DNA of 64,000 bases. Source: Vibrio tetraodonis (GTDB taxonomy: Bacteria > Pseudomonadota > Gammaproteobacteria > Enterobacterales > Vibrionaceae). The notes beneath the pieces are model-generated. The model saw nothing but the letters and a program-made list of their open reading frames with translations. It was not told where the DNA came from and searched no databases. Positions 26,959-36,659 of the stretch are shown here, piece after piece. The position numbers and the translations under genes are program-made. The DNA lies in NCBI RefSeq assembly GCF_003350295.1, contig NZ_QLYY01000017.1:103399-167398 (forward strand). Reading direction: 5' to 3'. Position 1 is the stretch's first letter. Every line of letters begins with the position of its first letter.

Positions 26959-27729
26959 ATGATGCCAAAGGTCTTGAGCTTGATTCTATTTCTTTTCGTG
27001 GCAACAGGACCCGTAAAGGGCAACCAAGTGATCTTAAGTGCTGATTTGTGGTGCCCATATACTTGCGAACCATCCGCAGACGATAAAGGTATTTTGGTCG
27101 ATGCGATTGACAGTATTTTACAACAATCTGGTCATCAACTTGATTATCAGCTAGTGAATTGGGCTAGGGCAATTAAGATGACACGCAGTGGAAAGTATGA
27201 CGGCATAGTTGGTGCATACATAAGCGATGCGCCAGATTTTGTTTTCCACACCGAGCCGATTCAAATTTCTAAAATGTGCTTTTTTGTCAAAAAAGACGAT
27301 CCATGGAAATATTTTGGTAAGGACACCTTAAAAGATCGCAAAATATCTGTCGTTAATGCGTATTCATATGGTGAGTACTTTGATGACTATATCGTGAAAA
27401 ACCACAATCAAGGGGACAAGTCGATTGTGCAAATCTCAGGGATGGATATTACCAAGACACGAGTTGAGCAGCTTAAGAGTAACCAAATTGATACTGTGTT
27501 GGAGGATTGGCGAGTATTCCCCTATAACGTAGCGACGTATAAAAAAAATTCGGACTCCCAATGGGAGGCTGAGTTTAAAAGTGTAGGATGCCTTCCTGGT
27601 GAAGGACTGTTTATTGCTTTATCGCCAAATAGAGACACATCTAAAGATTATGCTGAAATTATCAACCGAGGTCTAAAACAGTTAGCAGACTCAGGAAAGC
27701 TGAATGAAATTGTCAGTCGTTACGAATGA
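26959..27729 (+). CDS. orphan periplasmic solute-binding protein (SBP_bac_3 type)
   Basis: 256 residues with an N-terminal signal peptide (to about residue 20) and a family-3 binding-protein fold: WARAIKMTRSGKYDGIVGAY is the lobe-1 motif seen in amino-acid and quinate-type SBPs. No permease or ATPase gene lies nearby and the gene ends in its own terminator, so it may feed a sensor kinase or a distant transporter. A second protein of the same type is at 54.8 kb. Confidence 0.85.
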   Translation: MMPKVLSLILFLFVATGPVKGNQVILSADLWCPYTCEPSADDKGILVDAIDSILQQSGHQLDYQLVNWARAIKMTRSGKYDGIVGAYISDAPDFVFHTEPIQISKMCFFVKKDDPWKYFGKDTLKDRKISVVNAYSYGEYFDDYIVKNHNQGDKSIVQISGMDITKTRVEQLKSNQIDTVLEDWRVFPYNVATYKKNSDSQWEAEFKSVGCLPGEGLFIALSPNRDTSKDYAEIINRGLKQLADSGKLNEIVSRYE

Positions 27730-27771
27730 TGTTATCAATTATTGATGCTCTATATGGCATCTAAACCGAAT

Positions 27772-27808
27772 AAAAATCCGATACCAAAGGTTTGATATCG
27801 GATTTTTT
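27772..27808 (+). terminator. rho-independent terminator after the binding-protein gene
   Basis: AAAATCCGATACCAAA pairs with TTTGATATCGGATTTT around a GG turn (one mismatch), followed by T residues. The A/T-rich arms would work in both directions. Confidence 0.8.
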
Positions 27809-27876
27809 GTTGCTTACTAATACTGTTCATCTGGTTGATGACCAACTTAGCTTGCCATGACACTCATTCTAAACAA

Positions 27877-28410
27877 TTAGAAACGGTAGCCAAGAGAGAC
27901 AGAATAAGTCAGTGCTCTAGAATCAACTAGGTGCTCACTGAACTCCACGCCCGTGTTGATGGCAAAGCTTCTCGAAAGGTTGAATTCAAAACCACCCCCT
28001 GCGGCAAAACTTTCATCTTCAAGTTTTGATGTTGTACGGCCTAATTGCTTGTTTTCTACTTCAAAGCGAGCATAACCAACGGTTGCATAAGCGCTGACTA
28101 CTTCATTAATACGGTATGTTGGGCCGATATGGAAGCTTCCATAAGAGCGTGTTGATTCTGAAACCGTAGTCACAGTTGGTCCTGGATCGACTCGAAGCTG
28201 ATTGTCAGTATTAGCCGTTCCGGTAAGGCTTGCAATAAAGCCTACTGGGCCGTTGCCTTCATAACGGTACTTCAGCGTTAGGCCACGCAGTTCTTCATTG
28301 ACATGCTCGATGTCAGTTTGAGCATAACCTAGGCTGATAGTGTGATCGGCCGCTTGGGCATTGATAGCTGCAGCGCTAAGCAGTGCAGCAATAGTGATGG
28401 TCTTTTTCAT
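27877..28410 (-). CDS. outer-membrane beta-barrel protein (OmpX/Ail-like)
   Basis: 177 residues from the ATG at 28410 (AAAGAG upstream), which begins a clean signal peptide MKKTITIAALLSAAAINAQA; a longer reading from 28503 has no signal and is unlikely. The mature part has alternating strands (YGSFHIGPTYRINEVVSAYA, FAAGGGFEFNLSRSFAINTG) and ends SVSLGYRF with the terminal Phe of outer-membrane barrels. Eight strands are likely. A porin-like or adhesive role is unproven. Confidence 0.82.
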   Translation of the reverse strand: MKKTITIAALLSAAAINAQAADHTISLGYAQTDIEHVNEELRGLTLKYRYEGNGPVGFIASLTGTANTDNQLRVDPGPTVTTVSESTRSYGSFHIGPTYRINEVVSAYATVGYARFEVENKQLGRTTSKLEDESFAAGGGFEFNLSRSFAINTGVEFSEHLVDSRALTYSVSLGYRF

Positions 28411-28870
28411 ATATTTCTCTTTAGTAATAGGCATCCGAACATTCGGAAGAATAGTTAAATAACTACTAACAATGATGTTAATAGCGTGGATTTGTAATAC
28501 CAATACCTAAGGAAGGGGAATATTGTAACATTTCTTTAATATATGTTTCAGGGTAATTCATTTATAAAATAGATTGAAATATATGTTTAATTTTTGTTAA
28601 TTTTGATGTTGTTTTTGTGCTTTTGTTAACTTTCCGATCGATTGAGATGTTCTGCACGAGTTTGAATGGAGGGTTATTTAGCCTTTTACCTTACTTTAAA
28701 TAAAACTAAAGTAACGAAACGTGAAAGTATAATCCATATCAATGATTAAAAGTCTGTATATTAGCAGGTTTATTGACTTATTTGCTATAAATAATGATTG
28801 AATATGGTGATGGGATTCTCAAAGAAATTGACACTTGGTTTGATTGAGGGAGGGAGATCCCTCCCTTCCA
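28411..28870. other. AT-rich gap; one GC hairpin near the right end
   Basis: No gene is seen. It should hold the promoter of the outer-membrane barrel gene (leftward). At 28848-28865, GGGAGGGA and TCCCTCCC form a strong hairpin just beyond the stop of the catalase-like gene. It probably ends or protects that leftward transcript, although no U-run follows. Confidence 0.4.
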
Positions 28871-29824
28871 TTACTGCTCAGAAAGCCTTCTTCCAAGCCC
28901 AACGGCATAGACTGCAGAGCGCGCTGCCAGCATAGGGTCTTCTGATGGAGCAAAGCCTTGACTGATCGCCATAGGATCAAAGTTCATATTGGCGCAAGTT
29001 CCCTCGCTTTCAGCAACCGCTTTATTTACCGTCAAACTTGCAACGGTAATTTGCTGGTTGTCATCACTCCATTTGATATGCGGATTTAAGATATCGTCAT
29101 CTTGATTGGCGATAGTCAACACCATATCCCAAGATACGCGACCATTTTTGATATTGGCTTGCATATTGTCCAAGAAGAAATCTGCTTGCGGTGTTTTGAC
29201 TATGCCATGTTCTCCAGAAGGGACAAATGACCAACGCACAGGAGTTTTCTTTCCTTGCTCGCTCACTAAGTAAAAGGTGTTAATACTGTTGTAGGTTGCC
29301 CCTTCATAGGGATGCAGCTCATTACTCAACACTGAGTGATATTTTTTATATTCTTGAATTTCTGGATGAGCTTTCACAAATGCTTTGGTTGCTTCTGGGC
29401 CCTCTGCTTGGGCTGCAAGAAAGGCCATAAAGTCAGCCACGGTTGAGGTTGGAAAGAAATGTTCCGTATTCATACTCATCATATGGGTCTGGTTATCAGC
29501 GGTGGTGATTTGAAATGCTAGACCGTAGTGACTAGGTTGATTATCAGCAGGGTTCGCTTTTCCACCTTTGTGAGAGACACGGCCATACACTTTGGAGGTG
29601 CCAGAAAAGATTGGGCTGTTGGACAACTGGCTCACAGCGCTATCGGTTGGTGTGAACTCACCTTCAAAGCAAAAACCTTTGGTGTGATTTCTGCGTTTTC
29701 CTTCGGTAACGCCAAACAGTTTTTCAAATGTATCCAGATTTTGCGCTGGGCTTCTTTGTTCTTGAGCTAAGTTTGGTGTGCTCATAATCGCTAGGCTTGT
29801 GGCTAAGGCAACTTTATTCAACAT
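28871..29824 (-). CDS. periplasmic catalase-family peroxidase (SrpA-like)
   Basis: 317 residues with a signal peptide (MLNKVALATSLAIMSTPNLA). It is a reduced catalase fold: the distal His is in RNHTKGFCFEGEF, the catalase strand in GLAFQITTADNQTHMMSMNT, and the proximal haem Tyr in RSAVYAVGLGRRL. At about two thirds of the length of a full catalase it belongs with the small catalase-related peroxidases. The gene is monocistronic. A full-size KatA is encoded at 59.6 kb. Confidence 0.85.
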   Translation of the reverse strand: MLNKVALATSLAIMSTPNLAQEQRSPAQNLDTFEKLFGVTEGKRRNHTKGFCFEGEFTPTDSAVSQLSNSPIFSGTSKVYGRVSHKGGKANPADNQPSHYGLAFQITTADNQTHMMSMNTEHFFPTSTVADFMAFLAAQAEGPEATKAFVKAHPEIQEYKKYHSVLSNELHPYEGATYNSINTFYLVSEQGKKTPVRWSFVPSGEHGIVKTPQADFFLDNMQANIKNGRVSWDMVLTIANQDDDILNPHIKWSDDNQQITVASLTVNKAVAESEGTCANMNFDPMAISQGFAPSEDPMLAARSAVYAVGLGRRLSEQ

Positions 29825-29980
29825 AATTCTATTCCTGTTTTGGGCAATTTAATTGTGTGCAATTTATTTTGTATCAGAAAAGAATCGTTATGTATAGAAA
29901 ATAATGACAATTAAGTAACTAAATTTTACAGAGTGCGGGAAATCCTAAGCAGAAGGAAGCCCCAAGAATGGTTTTAAATA

Positions 29981-30268
29981 TTAGACAAGAAAGAAAAAAT
30001 ACAGGAAGCAGACAAAGGCTAATAAGGTAGCCGACAAGGTAGGATAAATAATATAGGCGTCACGCTGATCGGTACGCTGAAAGCACAAAAAGCTCAGCAG
30101 CACGTTATAGATGACCAGTAAGGTACTGATGGCTGTGCCACCGTTCAGTGTCAGTTCGTACAACTGGAAGAGAAATAAAGACAACAATCCATAGTCGATA
30201 ACGATAAGCCATAAGAAGGCTTTACGCAGTGGATCTTTTTTCACGGGCTGATGAACAAATTGAGGCAT
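29981..30268 (-). CDS. small membrane protein next to lafU (95 aa)
   Basis: 95 residues with a short charged N-terminus and about three hydrophobic helices (FLWLIVIDYGLLSLFLF, ISTLLVIYNVLLSFLCF, LLAFVCFLYFFFLV). It lies 48 bases after lafU on the same strand, so it may belong to the lateral flagellar transcript. The RBS is weak. I do not recognise it. Confidence 0.6.
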   Translation of the reverse strand: MPQFVHQPVKKDPLRKAFLWLIVIDYGLLSLFLFQLYELTLNGGTAISTLLVIYNVLLSFLCFQRTDQRDAYIIYPTLSATLLAFVCFLYFFFLV

Positions 30269-30316
30269 GTGGATAATTACGCTTGAGTTATCAGGCGCCT
30301 AGGGCGCCTGTTGAGG

Positions 30317-31312
30317 TTAAAGTTGTTGAAGAGGCGGTGGTGTAGCTTTCGAAGGTGCTTGGCGTGCATCAATCACCTTTTGACGAACCACAGGTTGGTT
30401 CTCTTTAGCTTGTTGCTTTGCCTGTTCGATTGGATTATTCGGTCTATTAGAAAAAAGCGTTTCTAAGACTTTCGCTGCAGGTGTGGTTAGCACAAAGAGT
30501 TCAATGCGGCGATTTTCGCTCGATTCAGGCTCGGCTTCATTGAGCAAAGCTTTGTCCGACATTCCCGTCACTTGCAATACGCGCTCGTCTGGCATGCCGC
30601 CGGCGACCAGAGTATGTCTAGCTACATTGGCTCGCGAGGCCGATAAGTCCCAGTTTGAGCGACGATCTAAGTGCCCAATGTAACGTGTCGAATCTGTGTG
30701 GCCACTGATGATAATCGGGTTTTCAACTTTTTTAAACACAGGCGCTAAAGCCAACAACAGATCTTGAAAAAATGGCGTCAGTTTTGATGCGCCGCGGCTA
30801 AACATGAATTGTCGCTCATCATCTTGCAAAACGATTCTCAGGCCCTGAGGTGTCACCGATATATGAACATTACCTTGGGCATTAATTTGTTTGACTAGGT
30901 CTTCAATTACCTTGGCCAGTGCGGCCAATCGCGCTTGAGTGTCGAACTTGCCAGGAATCAGAGAATCGGTTTCTGGGCCATCGCCATCACCTTGAAAAAA
31001 GGAGCTGACAATATGATTGGAGTCATGTCGACTTGGCACCGAAGAATCGGTTGCTAAATCAATCGGTGAAATACTCTTAAGAGTATCAAATGGATTGCCA
31101 TTACTTTTGTCAAACACGCTTGCGCTTTGAAGGTGAGCCATAATTGCTCTGCGATCTTCTTTATCGACAATTTGCATCACCCATAGGACCAAAAATAGGG
31201 CCATGAGGGCGATCATAAAGTCTGCAAATGCGACCTTCCACGCTCCGCCGCGATAGTCATCGTGCTCGAGCACCTTGCTTCGCTTGAACACAACCTGTTG
31301 TTGTCTTTGCAT
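30317..31312 (-). CDS. lafU: lateral flagellar stator protein LafU (MotB-like)
   Basis: 331 residues. One TM helix follows WKVAFADFM, in which the Asp is the proton-carrying residue of MotB. The C-terminal OmpA-like peptidoglycan-binding domain holds [12 protein letters not shown] and [20 protein letters not shown] Gln/Lys-rich tail ends the protein. It pairs with LafT, 2 bases upstream in the operon. Confidence 0.95.
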   Translation of the reverse strand: MQRQQQVVFKRSKVLEHDDYRGGAWKVAFADFMIALMALFLVLWVMQIVDKEDRRAIMAHLQSASVFDKSNGNPFDTLKSISPIDLATDSSVPSRHDSNHIVSSFFQGDGDGPETDSLIPGKFDTQARLAALAKVIEDLVKQINAQGNVHISVTPQGLRIVLQDDERQFMFSRGASKLTPFFQDLLLALAPVFKKVENPIIISGHTDSTRYIGHLDRRSNWDLSASRANVARHTLVAGGMPDERVLQVTGMSDKALLNEAEPESSENRRIELFVLTTPAAKVLETLFSNRPNNPIEQAKQQAKENQPVVRQKVIDARQAPSKATPPPLQQL

Positions 31313-31314
31313 GT

Positions 31315-32169
31315 TTACTCCTGCTCAGCGAGCCACTTCTCCATTTGGTTAAATGTTGGTTTGATGTCTAGCTGAATGTGTTTACGACCCGCATCAATAG
31401 CCAATAATGTAGGCTTTTTCGCCGCATAAGCGACCAATGTTGCTCTGACACACTCAAACGCTGTCATGTTACGTCTTACTCGTTGAGCCATCGCATTGCT
31501 TAATGGATCAAGGCAGCAGTAACAACCAAAGATACCGATAAAAGTCCCGACCAACGCCGCGGCGACATGGTAGCCGACCAGTGCGATCGAACCATCGATG
31601 GCTTGCATTGTGATAATAATGCCTCCAACGGCGGCAAGAATTCCAAAACCGGGCAAGGCTTCAGCGGTTCGATGCATAGAGCGCGAAGGCAGTAGCATTT
31701 CGGTTTGGATGGCTTCTATTTCTTGCTCTAGAAGGCCTTCTAATTCATGAGGCGACATTTGTCCCATTGCCATTAAGCGCAAATTGTCGGTAATAAAAGA
31801 AATCAGCCGATAATCTTCTCCCACTTTGGGGTAGGCGAGAAAAATTGAACTGTGGTGAGGCGCTTCGATGTGCGAATCGAGGAATTTAAACCCTCGGCTG
31901 CGTCCGATTTCAAGCAAATGGTTAAGCAGCGCTATAAGCTCCATATAATACTGGTATTCCTCTTTTGGCGCTGACATGGTCGCTTTGACTTGGTGACGCA
32001 TTTCTTTTAATACCTGAGGTGGGTTTCCGATGATCAGCGAGCCTGCTGCGGCGCCGATAATAATTAAAAATTCAGCAGGCTGCCAAATGGCGCCAAGCTG
32101 GCCGCCTGCCCACATATATCCGCCAAAGACACAGAGTAAGACGGTGATTGCTCCAAAAAACTTTTGCAT
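31315..32169 (-). CDS. lafT: lateral flagellar stator protein LafT (MotA-like)
   Basis: 284 residues with four TM helices, the large cytoplasmic loop, and the MotA signature around [21 protein letters not shown] and [23 protein letters not shown]. It forms the proton channel with LafU. The strong RBS AGGAG lies upstream. Confidence 0.95.
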   Translation of the reverse strand: MQKFFGAITVLLCVFGGYMWAGGQLGAIWQPAEFLIIIGAAAGSLIIGNPPQVLKEMRHQVKATMSAPKEEYQYYMELIALLNHLLEIGRSRGFKFLDSHIEAPHHSSIFLAYPKVGEDYRLISFITDNLRLMAMGQMSPHELEGLLEQEIEAIQTEMLLPSRSMHRTAEALPGFGILAAVGGIIITMQAIDGSIALVGYHVAAALVGTFIGIFGCYCCLDPLSNAMAQRVRRNMTAFECVRATLVAYAAKKPTLLAIDAGRKHIQLDIKPTFNQMEKWLAEQE

Positions 32170-32178
32170 GTGTGACTC

Positions 32179-32907
32179 CTAGGAGGATAAGTAATAATTG
32201 AGTTGTTTGAGTGCTTTTTTATGTAGCTGACAAATTCTTGGTGGCGTTAAATCCAGCACCAAAGCGATTTCATTAAGATTGAGTTCGTGCTGATAAAACA
32301 AGGTCATCAAAAGCTGGTCGCGCTGGGGCAATTTGGCTAATGCAGCTTCAAGGCTGCGGCGCGTATGCTCATGAGCCATGCCGTCGTAAATGGCATTGGA
32401 CTGAGTATCGACGCCGTTTTCAATCAGCTGATCTAGACTTTGCATTTCACCCGCTAGTGCAGCGTTTTGCCTTGTCAGTAAATCCTTTTTGTCTGTGCCG
32501 AGCGCTTGAATGATTTCTGCGTCCGAGGGTTGGCGCCCAAGCCGGCGCATTAAATCCCTTGTCACATCATTGAGTTCATGGGCTTGCTGACGGGTTTGGC
32601 GAGAGCGCCAATCAAGGCGGCGCAACTCATCTAGAATAGAGCCTCGAATCCGGCAAACGGCAAAGGCTGGGAAGTGGTCATCGTCAACATCACCATAGCG
32701 TCTTCCAGCTTCAAGCAGACCAATTAATCCGATTTGCTGCATGTCCTCCACACTGCAATGTGGACTGACATGAACCCTAAGCTGATTGACGATCCGGTTC
32801 ACCAGTACAGTATGCTTTTTCAGTAGCGCTGCTTCATCGATTGAGCTGTGATCAGCAAGCGATTGGCTTTGCATGACATAGTCTTGTTCAACGTTCATAT
32901 CCAACAT
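32179..32907 (-). CDS. lafS: lateral flagellar sigma-28 factor LafS
   Basis: A 242-residue FliA-type sigma factor. Region 2 holds DDDHFPAFAVCRIRGSILDELRRLDW, region 3 ELNDVTRDLMRRLGRQPSDA, and region 4 LPQRDQLLMTLFYQHELNLN with the HTH EIALVLDLTPPRICQLHKKA. It should transcribe late lateral genes and be restrained by FlgM (14.4 kb). Confidence 0.95.
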   Translation of the reverse strand: MLDMNVEQDYVMQSQSLADHSSIDEAALLKKHTVLVNRIVNQLRVHVSPHCSVEDMQQIGLIGLLEAGRRYGDVDDDHFPAFAVCRIRGSILDELRRLDWRSRQTRQQAHELNDVTRDLMRRLGRQPSDAEIIQALGTDKKDLLTRQNAALAGEMQSLDQLIENGVDTQSNAIYDGMAHEHTRRSLEAALAKLPQRDQLLMTLFYQHELNLNEIALVLDLTPPRICQLHKKALKQLNYYLSS

Positions 32908-32918
32908 GACGTAACTCC

Positions 32919-33422
32919 TTACTGCACGACATATTTGGTCAGCAGCACATCATCGATATCGCGCACTATGTCGGTTTTTTGAAAGGCAAGTAACACAGTT
33001 TGTTTGATTTCATTTTGCAGTTGTTCAATGGCTCCATCTTGGCGTAAATCTTCATACGTTTTATCGCTAAAGAGTTTAAGCAGCGCGTGACGTACCACAG
33101 GCATGTAATCATTGATGTTGGCGATGCGTTGTGGCCGACGGGTTTCCACGGCTAAACCCAACATCACAAAGTGCGACTGGCGCTTGCCTTTGATACTCAG
33201 CACCACTTTTTCTAATGGATGAAAACTGGGCTGAAACGCTTGGTCAGGATCGTCAGTTAAAAAAGCGAGTGGTGAATCCTCCACCCAAGAGTCGGCGTTG
33301 GCTTGCTCATGAGATTGCTTTACCAACCAAATACCGCCAAAGACGGTAGCAGCAGAAACCAGAGCACTGGTGAGGATCATGGCGGTAAATACCGCGATCA
33401 GTTGTTTTTTTGTCATAGTCAT
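32919..33422 (-). CDS. lafF: lateral FliL-like protein LafF
   Basis: 167 residues from the ATG at 33422 (AGGAATAG upstream); the start at 33458 lies inside lafE. One N-terminal TM helix is followed by a periplasmic FliL domain ending DIDDVLLTKYVVQ. FliL supports the stators at the motor. Confidence 0.88.
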   Translation of the reverse strand: MTMTKKQLIAVFTAMILTSALVSAATVFGGIWLVKQSHEQANADSWVEDSPLAFLTDDPDQAFQPSFHPLEKVVLSIKGKRQSHFVMLGLAVETRRPQRIANINDYMPVVRHALLKLFSDKTYEDLRQDGAIEQLQNEIKQTVLLAFQKTDIVRDIDDVLLTKYVVQ

Positions 33423-33436
33423 TGCGCTATTCCTAA

Positions 33437-34450
33437 TTAAGCGTGAGTACTGAGCCAATGCTCCGATGGGCTAAGAGAAAGTTGGTGGTCTGAATGCTCA
33501 TTGCTGTCAATAATCATTGCCTGTTGCTCGTTGGGATGATTGGATGAATCCCGCGGGGTATCCCCAGAGCCTACATTGACATCGACATGCAAAAAATTGT
33601 GATTTTGTAGCTCGGCTCTAAGCCTGTCTGAGACTTGCATCAGAGCTTCCCGCGTTGCTGTAGTACTGGCATTAATTTGCACGCTTAGCTTGTCGCCTTC
33701 AACGCGTACCAATAAGTCCATCTTGCCAAGGTCAGGTGGGTCGAGGCGTATTTGTGCTTGCTGCATGTTTTGCTGAGCTTGAACCGAGACTCTGTCATGC
33801 AGCACTTGTATCATTTGCTCGCCCCATTTCGCTGAATTTGTATCTACCTTGATTGCGGCCCATTGTGCTGTAGGTGCTGCACTTTCAACGCCTATACTGA
33901 CCTGCGCCGGAGCGGCTGGAGCACTTGGCGCAGCGTTTAACCCAGTGGTTAGGTTCGTCATAGTTAAAGATGAGGGGCTATCCACAGGTACACTAGTGAC
34001 AGAAGCGACTTTGCTTGAAGCAGTGAGATGATTGCTGGCCTGAGCCGAGTTAGTCTGTACAGACTGATGAATCCCTTCTTGCAGGGCAGTGATGGTTGGT
34101 CCTGCCGCAGTCATAGGTTTGTTACAGCCTAAACTTTTGAGAGTAACTGGCTCATTGTGCCCTTTTACATCTTGCGCATGAGCTAAGGCGAGTACTGAAT
34201 GAATGTCTGGTGCATTGGGCATGTCTACCAAAAGCTGCGCAGCGTCCGCTTGGTTTGTCGCTTCTTTGGTACTCTCTTGGGTAGCATGAGCGGATTTGAC
34301 AGAATGTCGGGACTTACTCGAATTGGCCGCTTTGAGCGAAAACGAGTCACTGGGCGTTTTGTCAGCGCTGGCTGGATTGGCCTTTTTAACCAAGCCTTGC
34401 GCATTGGGGGCTTTTGCCGCCTGCGGGGCGTCAAGTGATAGCGTTTGCAT
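33437..34450 (-). CDS. lafE: lateral hook-length control protein LafE (FliK-like)
   Basis: 337 residues with a low-complexity Ser/Ala/Thr-rich N-terminal ruler part and a C-terminal Flg_hook domain, residues ~225-300 (QAQIRLDPPDLGKMDLLVRV, LSVQINASTTATREAL, LRAELQNHNFLHVDVNV). It sets hook length and switches export specificity. Confidence 0.9.
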   Translation of the reverse strand: MQTLSLDAPQAAKAPNAQGLVKKANPASADKTPSDSFSLKAANSSKSRHSVKSAHATQESTKEATNQADAAQLLVDMPNAPDIHSVLALAHAQDVKGHNEPVTLKSLGCNKPMTAAGPTITALQEGIHQSVQTNSAQASNHLTASSKVASVTSVPVDSPSSLTMTNLTTGLNAAPSAPAAPAQVSIGVESAAPTAQWAAIKVDTNSAKWGEQMIQVLHDRVSVQAQQNMQQAQIRLDPPDLGKMDLLVRVEGDKLSVQINASTTATREALMQVSDRLRAELQNHNFLHVDVNVGSGDTPRDSSNHPNEQQAMIIDSNEHSDHQLSLSPSEHWLSTHA

Positions 34451-34452
34451 AG

Positions 34453-34767
34453 CTAATACTCCAGATTCATGGCCAAATGATAGGCTTGCGCTCTTTCGTG
34501 TTGAGCGTTCACCACATTCATGTCGGTTTGCAGCTCACCCATGGCTTTTTCAAGTGCCTCAATCGCGGCCTTATGCTCGGCTTTGACATCGGCAATTACT
34601 CCCACAAAGTTGGGTTCTTTAAGATAGGGTTTATGAACCTTGAGCAGCTCCCTTAACTGCAGGTCATAACGTTTTAGCGAGTGCCAGTCTTGAGTCTTGG
34701 TTGCAATGTGAATCAATTGAGCAAGATGGCGAAATCGCTCGGGGGAGACTTTATGCTTGCTGACCAA
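34453..34767 (-). CDS. lafD: lateral flagellar accessory protein LafD (FliT-like position)
   Basis: A 104-residue, mainly helical protein between the FliS- and FliK-type genes, where vibrio lafD lies. The start appears to be TTG at 34767, overlapping the end of lafC. Sequence alone is weakly conserved, so the call rests on gene order. It may be a chaperone for the cap protein. Confidence 0.7.
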   Translation of the reverse strand: MVSKHKVSPERFRHLAQLIHIATKTQDWHSLKRYDLQLRELLKVHKPYLKEPNFVGVIADVKAEHKAAIEALEKAMGELQTDMNVVNAQHERAQAYHLAMNLEY

Positions 34768-35137
34768 AACTCATCCATCCTTCACGTATGTTGTTCATCA
34801 CATGCTCAACGCTAGTCAGTTTGTCGATATTGTTATCGACGCTGGCGTGGTAAAGCTCGATTTGGCAAAAGTCATAAAGCTGGTGAAGGCTTTGCGCGAT
34901 TTCACCACCGTTATCACTATCTAGTGCGCTATCAAGACCAACCAAAATATTCATACACTTATTGATGCCTGCGCCTTTTTCTGCCAATCGGCCTGAGGTA
35001 ATGTGTCCGCGCACGCGTTCAACTTCGTTGAGTAAACCATCGATCAGCATAACCACCAATTGATGAGGGTTAGCTGCAGCAGCTTGTGCGTCGAGATCAA
35101 CCTGTTGATAAGAGCTGTAACCTGAATCCATTAACAT
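34751..35137 (-). CDS. lafC: lateral flagellin chaperone LafC (FliS)
   Basis: 128 residues. AAAANPHQLVVMLIDGLLNE and GINKCMNILVGLDSALD are typical FliS motifs, and the N-terminal YSSYQQVDLDA is the family start. FliS keeps flagellin unpolymerised in the cytoplasm, which implies that a lateral flagellin exists somewhere in the genome. Confidence 0.93.
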   Translation of the reverse strand: MLMDSGYSSYQQVDLDAQAAAANPHQLVVMLIDGLLNEVERVRGHITSGRLAEKGAGINKCMNILVGLDSALDSDNGGEIAQSLHQLYDFCQIELYHASVDNNIDKLTSVEHVMNNIREGWMSFGQQA

Positions 35138-35146
35138 AAAAATCTC

Positions 35147-36493
35147 CTAAAGTGGTTGCCCAAACAATGATTTGGTTTGATTCATTTGGGTCATGATGGC
35201 GTTCATTTGGGTAAACTGTTTGAGGTAGCGGTCGTATGACATGTCGTACTTGCGATCGAGCGAGACCTTTTTGTCTTCAATCCGATCAATGTTTTGCTTG
35301 AGTGCGTTTTTACGTGATTTAAACAAGCCATCGGAAAATTGCAGGTAGGGCTTAATTAAGGTATCAAGCGAGTCGAGCAAGTTATCATCGCCGTTGAACA
35401 TATCTTCAAGCGCCGCGCTGTTGTTGGTTTGCGCTTTCTCGAAGCTGTCGGTGTCGAGTTTCATTTTGCCATCTCGACCAATTTCTATGCCGATTTGGCT
35501 AAGCCTCATACCAGCAAACTCGCCGCGAATGGCTGATTTCACTTGGCTTTCAATTGACCGTAGAGTAGGGTCGCTTGCCAATGCGGCGCGAGTATTGGTT
35601 TCGACATCGACTTTGCTGTATTTATCGAGCGTTGACATCAAAGCGTTGTAGGCATCAATAAACTGGGTGACTTGCTCCTTAGTGCCTTCTTTATCACCTT
35701 TAACATTCATGGTGAGCGGCGCGTCGCCTGCACCTTGTGCTTTGGTGACAGTGAGCTCAACGCCATCGATCGCATCATTAAAAGTATTGCTGCTATTTTC
35801 AAGCTTGAGCCCAGAGCCCTGTTCTCCAAGCCAAATGATGGCATTCTTAGCTGGGCTGAGCGTCTTGAGACTGGTAAATGCATCTTCAAACCAGCTTTCA
35901 CCTGTGCCAGAGGCAGAAACCTTAACGGTGTTCTTTTCGCCCGTTTCTTCACTAGAGAGCATAAAGTGGGTTTTACCACCAGAGCGCACCAAGGTTGCGT
36001 TTACGCCGGGGTTATCTTCATGGTGGTTAATCGCAGAAGCGAGGTCAGCAATGCTGGCTTGGCCATCGCCATCACTGTCTAAGCCGGATAAATCAAGCAG
36101 CAACTCTTTTCCATCGACTTCTAATGTCAGTGTGCCCGTTAGCGGTACTTGGGTGCTTGGCTCTAATTTCTCAGGCATTCCAACTGAAACTTGATGAGAG
36201 GTTGCCACCCTTTGGACAAAAATTTGGTAGCTTCCTGTCAGTGCATTCGATTCAGCGCTGGCGGTTAACACGCCTTCGCTTGACACCTTGGCGCTGTTTT
36301 TGATGATCCCAGAGCTGCTATTGTTCATCTCGTTGACGGCGGTGCGAAACTCACGTAGCGCTGATTCCACTTTACCCAGTGCATCAAGCTTTGATTGGTA
36401 CTGAGAGGCTTGCTTGGTATAACGCTGCTTAAATGGCTGCACATCAAAGGTCGCTAGTTGTTTTGCCATGTTGGTTGGAACGATTGAACTCAT
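35147..36493 (-). CDS. lafB: lateral filament cap protein LafB (FliD)
   Basis: 448 residues from the ATG at 36493 with AGGAG upstream; the longer reading to 36538 adds 15 residues with no support. FliD_N is at residues ~1-95, a flagellin hook-IN motif is in the middle and FliD_C is at the end (TQFIDAYNALMSTLDKYS, LSQIGIEIGRDGKMKLD, coiled coil DRIEDKKVSLDRKYD). It is the first gene of the laf operon here, with a sigma-54 promoter 90 bases upstream. Confidence 0.94.
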   Translation of the reverse strand: MSSIVPTNMAKQLATFDVQPFKQRYTKQASQYQSKLDALGKVESALREFRTAVNEMNNSSSGIIKNSAKVSSEGVLTASAESNALTGSYQIFVQRVATSHQVSVGMPEKLEPSTQVPLTGTLTLEVDGKELLLDLSGLDSDGDGQASIADLASAINHHEDNPGVNATLVRSGGKTHFMLSSEETGEKNTVKVSASGTGESWFEDAFTSLKTLSPAKNAIIWLGEQGSGLKLENSSNTFNDAIDGVELTVTKAQGAGDAPLTMNVKGDKEGTKEQVTQFIDAYNALMSTLDKYSKVDVETNTRAALASDPTLRSIESQVKSAIRGEFAGMRLSQIGIEIGRDGKMKLDTDSFEKAQTNNSAALEDMFNGDDNLLDSLDTLIKPYLQFSDGLFKSRKNALKQNIDRIEDKKVSLDRKYDMSYDRYLKQFTQMNAIMTQMNQTKSLFGQPL

Positions 36494-36581
36494 TTGAATA
36501 CTCCTTTGCTGTTTGCGCTCCGCCTTTTGGGGATACACCAGACTTGATCCATTGATTTACACAATTCGAAACTAGGAGTTT

Positions 36582-36597
36582 TGCAAGACAAGTGCCA
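36582..36597 (-). promoter_or_regulatory. sigma-54 promoter upstream of lafB
   Basis: On the minus strand the sequence is TGGCAC-TTGTC-TTGCA, an exact match to the TGGCAC-N5-TTGCA consensus. It is 89 bases before the lafB start and correctly oriented. In vibrios such promoters are activated by LafK (an NtrC-type protein), which is not encoded in this window. Confidence 0.85.
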
Positions 36598-36659
36598 GCT
36601 ATTAAATCTTTATAAATCAGCACTTTGCTTCTAAAATCAGGCGGTTGCGGAAGTGGTTT

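Noticed and set aside
35672..36194. Plus-strand ORFs of 136 and 175 codons inside lafB
   Set aside because: They are antisense shadows of the fliD-type gene in two frames, and neither shows sensible protein features.
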